Position numbers and translations under genes: made by a program | Notes under the pieces: generated by a model | What the model was told of the DNA's origin: nothing | The model's database searches: none | Seen by the model: only the letters and a program-made list of their open reading frames with translations | Shown: positions 59,595 to 64,000 of the stretch, piece after piece | How positions within the stretch are numbered: the first letter of the stretch is position 1 | How the letters are laid out: each line of letters starts with the position of its first letter | DNA from: Lucifuga dentata | Lineage: Eukaryota; Chordata; Actinopteri; Ophidiiformes; Bythitidae | Direction: 5' to 3' | Assembly (NCBI GenBank): GCA_014773175.1 | Contig: VXCM01002781.1 | Span: 1,844 to 65,843 of the forward strand | DNA: 64,000 nt

Positions 59595-62500
59595 TAAGCA
59601 AGATGACAAATTATGAAATTCCTCCTGGGATGTGCTATTATTGGACCGATAAGACCCTGCATTGTTACATCTTATATGTGTAGGATTTTTACACATTGTA
59701 ATTAATTTGCAAATTAGCTTCTAAATGAGCTGTATTTATCTCTCTTTTCTGGATTTACCAGTGTCAGAAGTGCACGACAGAAAGAATAATCTCCCTCAGC
59801 ACTATACTCCAAAATTTCTGTATTAACAGCTATCCACAAGAGACCATTCTCATTACAACAATTCTCCCTTTTCTTTTCTCTTAATTTATTTTCTGCTTCA
59901 CATTTATCGACTTGATTAAAAGATAAGAGGCGGTTGATTAATTATTAATAGGCTTCCATCTCTTCTTTTAGGCTCTACCATACTATAATTATATTTTATT
60001 CCCCCTGTCCTTGGTCTCCTCGCCTTTGATTTAGTATTTCTTTCACACCATATGCAAATACATGGACACACACTCACACACAATCTAATTAACATAGAAG
60101 CCAACTACAGAAACGCTTTCATGCTACTCTTTTTACTTTCTAGCTCCTACCTGTTTCCTCCAAGGTGTGAAGCACTGAAAACAAGACAGCTGAGTCAAAC
60201 TTTAATTGGTTAAATTGATTAGCTGTCTTGTTCAGCTGCACTCAATCAGATAGGCTAATAATTTTGTGTTGAACAAGATCTTACCTTCCTGTTTCTACAA
60301 GCAGATATACAATATTCAAGACACCACCTGCAGTTTGTAAATGGTTAAACTTCCAGGAAGAATGTGATATTTTATAACGGTAATAGAAAACTGGAACCAG
60401 AATTGGGACTTCTCATATTGATTTGTACTCCCAATGGGATCCAGCTGTAAAATAAATAAATAAAAACATAAATAAAATCATAAATATAAGTGGTGCAGTT
60501 GAGTGCACACGTGAATGTGTGCATGTGTGTATGGTTTTAGAAAGAATCATCCTGTACACAGGTGCAGTGATTTTGTGGGACTTTTACACCAGGATTGAAA
60601 TTCACAAACATGTACAAAATAAGGCCCATTTCTTGAACCGCACATGCAAGAAAATTTCCAAGGAGTCTCAAACCTGGTGCTACCACCACCACCAAGGAAC
60701 AGTAAATCCATTCCTTTTTTACATCTTACTGCCTTTTATACCCATGTCTCTGTGTGTGCATTGCATCTATGTGCTTGCATTAACAGCTAAAGAGAAAAGT
60801 AGAAATAACAGCCCTTTAGCTTCTTGTGTAGGGTAAATAGACATACAATTAGCCGGAAGAGGGGAGAAAAGCACAGATTATGCATTTCTTACACCGAGAG
60901 AAACCACATGATAAGCTACACTGGTATGGATCAAAGTTAAATGTAAAATTGAAGAAAGAGGCAAAGTGCCTCAATATGAGCACACCACGTCACCTTCTTA
61001 TACAGCACTTTTGCATTTCCATACACCAAAATGAGGTGACAATGACTATGTGTTAAGTGCTTCTGGAATTTTACAGTGTGAGAGTTGAGGCACTCTGGCA
61101 TCCAAGCTTTACCAAAATTGATGGTTTCAAGCCACAGTTCTCTCTTTCCTCTCAACGGGAGGCCCCGACTCAATTATGCAACCCACAGCAATAAGCAGTC
61201 TTGGCCAAATGCAATAAAAGTGTAAAACATAAACAAGTTATTGTCTTTCTATGAGTGTTGGCCTTCTAAGGTGTGTATAAAGGCCAACTAGATGTATTAT
61301 GTCTTTGGGTAAAATGTTTCAAACCAAAACTCTACATTACCTTGCTGATGCAATTGTGTGAGGAGACAAACAACATGGGGGGATTAGGGAGAGTAATGCA
61401 ATCCCATGATGGCAGTGCATCTAGCTGAAACGTCAGAAAAAGCCTCCTCCTTCTTTCTACAAATATGCACACTCCACAATCCATCTTACTCAACTCCTCC
61501 CCCCCAAAGGATATAATCTCTGGTAGATGGGGGGGAAAAAAACTATACATAATAAATATCCACAGGAGCTTCTTTGTTTGCAGTTGTGGGGGCCTTTGGA
61601 CTTTCTGACAGAATGCTTGACGAAGTGTGTGCATCGAAGCGTATGCTGGGCATATTGTATATGTTCCCCTTTGTTGCTGCAGTGATGAGTTTGTTGCTGC
61701 AGTGATGATTCGGGNAGAGAAAGCAATTCATCTCTGAATGAATCAGTCACTGAAGGAAAACCATGAGGAGATCTTTGACGAATATTATGTGTGGAATTTA
61801 CTGCGGCATTTGTACGCTACCAACTCCCTGGACTCACAAAGGTACTATGATTATCAAATGGAAATAAACCTGAATTATAAATATAAAGTGGAAACTGAAA
61901 ACCATCCCAATATACAACTTAAAACAGTGCAGAAAGATTAGCTCGCTCTCAACCTAAAGTGGTAAATCGGATGCTGCATTGAGTTTTCTCCACATATCAC
62001 TGTGCGTGTCATTGTAAGTGAAGGCAGGCCCTCAGCATGAAAGGAAGAATTACAACGTTTTGCCTTTAACAGACTCTGTTGGTGGCTATGCTAACAGTTA
62101 CACCACTATGTAGCCCTACTGCTGAGACAGGCATGAAGTGTTACCACTGGGACAAACAAAGCCAGAGAAAAGTCAGTGGAGGGGGTTATGGCAGCATGCT
62201 TAACATTGCTGCTCGAGAAATAGTGCATATGGTATCGGATTGCACAGAGCACGGCTGGTTTTACTATCTGAGACATGTCTGAGTCTGCTATTCCACTTGC
62301 AGCCTGTCTTGTGCAATGCATACACAACTAAAATGAAAGGAAATTAGCATGGAGTCACTAGCATTAGCCACTTTGGACATTATGGGTACCATCATGCAAA
62401 CACATTCACGATACCCTGCGTATCCTGTGTTCATTTGAAGCGTTGGTTGTGTACCTCCTGCAGAATTAATGATACACTTTCACAGGATGCAATACCTTCA

Positions 62501-63260
62501 AAACCCGTGCAGGCAGTTATGTCAACTTTTGTTATGTCAGCAGTATAGCGTCAGTGACAACCAGAGAAATGGCTGAAAGTTTTGAACGAACACAGCGGGA
62601 TTCATTTAATGGCCTCACGTGCCATCTCTATTGCTGCTGCTGCCGCTGTTTCTTAGACCTCAATTGTTGCCATATTATATATTGACCAGGGATGATTTAC
62701 TGTACATGATGGATATAGTATTTAATCCTTCATATTATCATAGCGCACAAGTGAATATGACACTTGTGTAGCATTTGTGTGCACAAGTGTATGTATGGTA
62801 CAATCCTGGGTTCAGGGGAGGTTGAGGTTAAGATACTGTCTGAGGCACTTTCCATTTGCCCAGTCATACCAACCGCAAAGCAAAAAGACAAGAGGTGAGC
62901 CAAAAAAAAATTGATGACAATGGACAATATGGTACTCTTTCGACTTAATAAAAAGTTAAAGAAGTGAGTGAATTATACATGACTATATGGGGAGACATCA
63001 GCCTGCTCATCCATAACATTGTCAGCTGTGTATTAATGATTCCCTTTGTTGAACTCTGTCCCACTAGACGCCGCCCTCGTCTGCAGAATAGCTTCAAACA
63101 CAATAAGTTATCATCCTCCATCATTTATCATTTTCCATAAATAAGCTCTACATTCAGGATACAATGAAGAAAGAAATAAAAGATAAAGACAGAAATGGGA
63201 CCACTCTGCCAATGATACCACTTGCACAACGTCAAACTCTTTCAACAGCGCTGCTGTGGT
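59595..63260. other. Non-coding stretch
   Basis: I see no gene. There is a 12-bp inverted pair at 60180-60191 and 60221-60232, an AAAT-rich patch at 60448-60490, and a 20-bp unit (TTGTTGCTGCAGTGATGA..) duplicated at 61671-61710 just before a single N at 61715. Short open frames at 61738-61941 and 62079-62282 have no recognised domain. Confidence 0.5.
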
Positions 63261-63265
63261 GTAAT

Positions 63266-63355
63266 TAAGATAAGATAACATAAGATAAGATAAATCTTTA
63301 TTTATCCCAAGGGAAATTATTGAAATTATTATTTATCCCAAGGGAAATTATTGTG
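63266..63355 (-). mobile_element. LINE 3' tail, inverted, internally duplicated
   Basis: An (AAGAT)n tail is followed by AAATCTTTATTTATCCCAAG and GGAAATTATTG. On the minus strand this is the well-known fish LINE ending AATTTCCCTTGGGATAAATAAAG plus (TATCT)n. The TTTATCCCAAGGGAAATTATTG block is repeated once with a period of about 29 bp. Confidence 0.7.
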
Positions 63356-63359
63356 CAAC

Positions 63360-63670
63360 CTTGCCACAATAACTCCCTCGAGGGTTCTTATCTTAATTAT
63401 GAATATATGAATTCAGATTACTGTACTTGTTATGAGACAGCTTAGAAGATTACTACAGTTTTTCTCAGTTGCTTGGGCTCATTTTTTTGAAACAGTCAAC
63501 ATTCTCTAAAATGTAAGTGCAATTGTCACAACTGTTTTATGGGACGTCACAACTCTATTTCATGTCCGCAAAATGTAGTAACTCACCCTAAACATTTCAT
63601 TCATGCTTCAAAACCTCATTCTTGTGTCAGTAAATTAGCCAATGCCACCAAAATGAAAAGTTTTTATATT
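63360..63670. other. Non-coding stretch
   Basis: I see nothing recognisable between the inverted LINE tail and the N-split poly-T. Confidence 0.5.
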
Positions 63671-63672
63671 TG

Positions 63673-63709
63673 TTTTTTTTTTTTTTTTTTTTNTTTTTTT
63701 TTTTTTTTT
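63673..63709. repeat. Poly-T tract split by N
   Basis: T-run with N at 63693. Confidence 0.85.
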
Positions 63710-63824
63710 GTCATGCATGAGCCGTACTGGTCAAAATGTTCAAATGTTTTTTCACTATGGTAGTCAACCCTGGAAATGTTTCTTATATACAAATTTCAGT
63801 TTTGTTCTACTTTTTTATTGATAC

Positions 63825-63955
63825 TGACTGCTCAATGTACAATACAAGAATGTCAGTTTTGTCTTGCTGAATGCTATAGATAACATTTCNTGACTGCTCA
63901 ATGTACAATACAAGAATGTCAGTTTTGTCTTGCTGAATGCTATAGATAACATTTC
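63825..63955. other. Single-N join with 65-bp duplication
   Basis: Positions 63825-63889 and 63891-63955 are identical 65-bp copies around N at 63890. Confidence 0.9.
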
Positions 63956-64000
63956 AACAGTAGGTAAAAGTTTTCTGGGAAAAGTCAATACTGTACAGTA

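Noticed and set aside
1..64000. CRISPR arrays, operons, rRNA or tRNA genes
   Set aside because: No regularly spaced direct repeats, no clustered coding frames, and no rRNA or intact tRNA sequence found. The only tRNA-like block is the SINE-like head at 54.5 kb.

Overview
The window looks like intergenic or deep-intronic DNA from a vertebrate, most likely a teleost fish and probably a percomorph (inference). The evidence is dense (AC)n, (GT)n and (CT)n microsatellites, very low coding density, and decayed LINE and short dispersed repeats of kinds I know from fish genomes. I found no intact protein-coding gene, no RNA gene, no CRISPR array and no bacterial-style operon. The open reading frames longer than 60 codons almost all run through simple repeats, poly-A/T tracts or unique non-coding DNA.

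Layout. 1-11.6 kb: mostly unique AT-rich sequence with microsatellites, poly-T/poly-A tracts split by a single N, one copy each of two dispersed repeat families (about 1.98 and 6.04 kb) and a perfect 16-bp hairpin at 7.6 kb. 11.6-13.1 kb: a 5' fragment of a CR1/L2-type (jockey-group) LINE, with an apurinic-like endonuclease region broken by frameshifts and missing catalytic residues. 20.6-21.4 kb: the 3' end of another LINE, with the last ~97 codons still open plus a 3' tail. 22.5-22.7 kb: a frameshifted fragment resembling a MADF DNA-binding domain. 25.2-25.4 kb and 54.2-54.5 kb: two copies of a common teleost interspersed repeat. 28.6-29.2 kb: another dispersed fish repeat. 32.5-33.5 kb: a ~970-bp fold-back element with ~330-bp arms; one arm carries a near-consensus CTCF motif. 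37.3-37.7 kb: a smaller inverted-repeat element. 39.8-40.2 and 45.0-45.3 kb: copies of a family with TTAA-type ends. 46.9-47.5 kb: a complete 605-bp TTAA-bounded miniature transposon. 53.7-54.7 kb: a 932-bp element with 10-bp terminal inverted repeats, containing a nested SINE-like repeat. 48.3, 59.3-59.6 and 63.3 kb: LINE 3' tails.

Assembly quality matters here. There are 22 single-N characters. Five sit between perfect direct duplications of 61, 65, 65, 66 and 67 bp, and most others lie inside homopolymers. This is best explained as contig ends that overlap but were joined with a one-base placeholder, so the duplications are probably not biological. Nothing here amounts to a coordinated gene system. 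The most interesting items are the decayed MADF-like fragment and the three structurally well-defined non-autonomous transposons.
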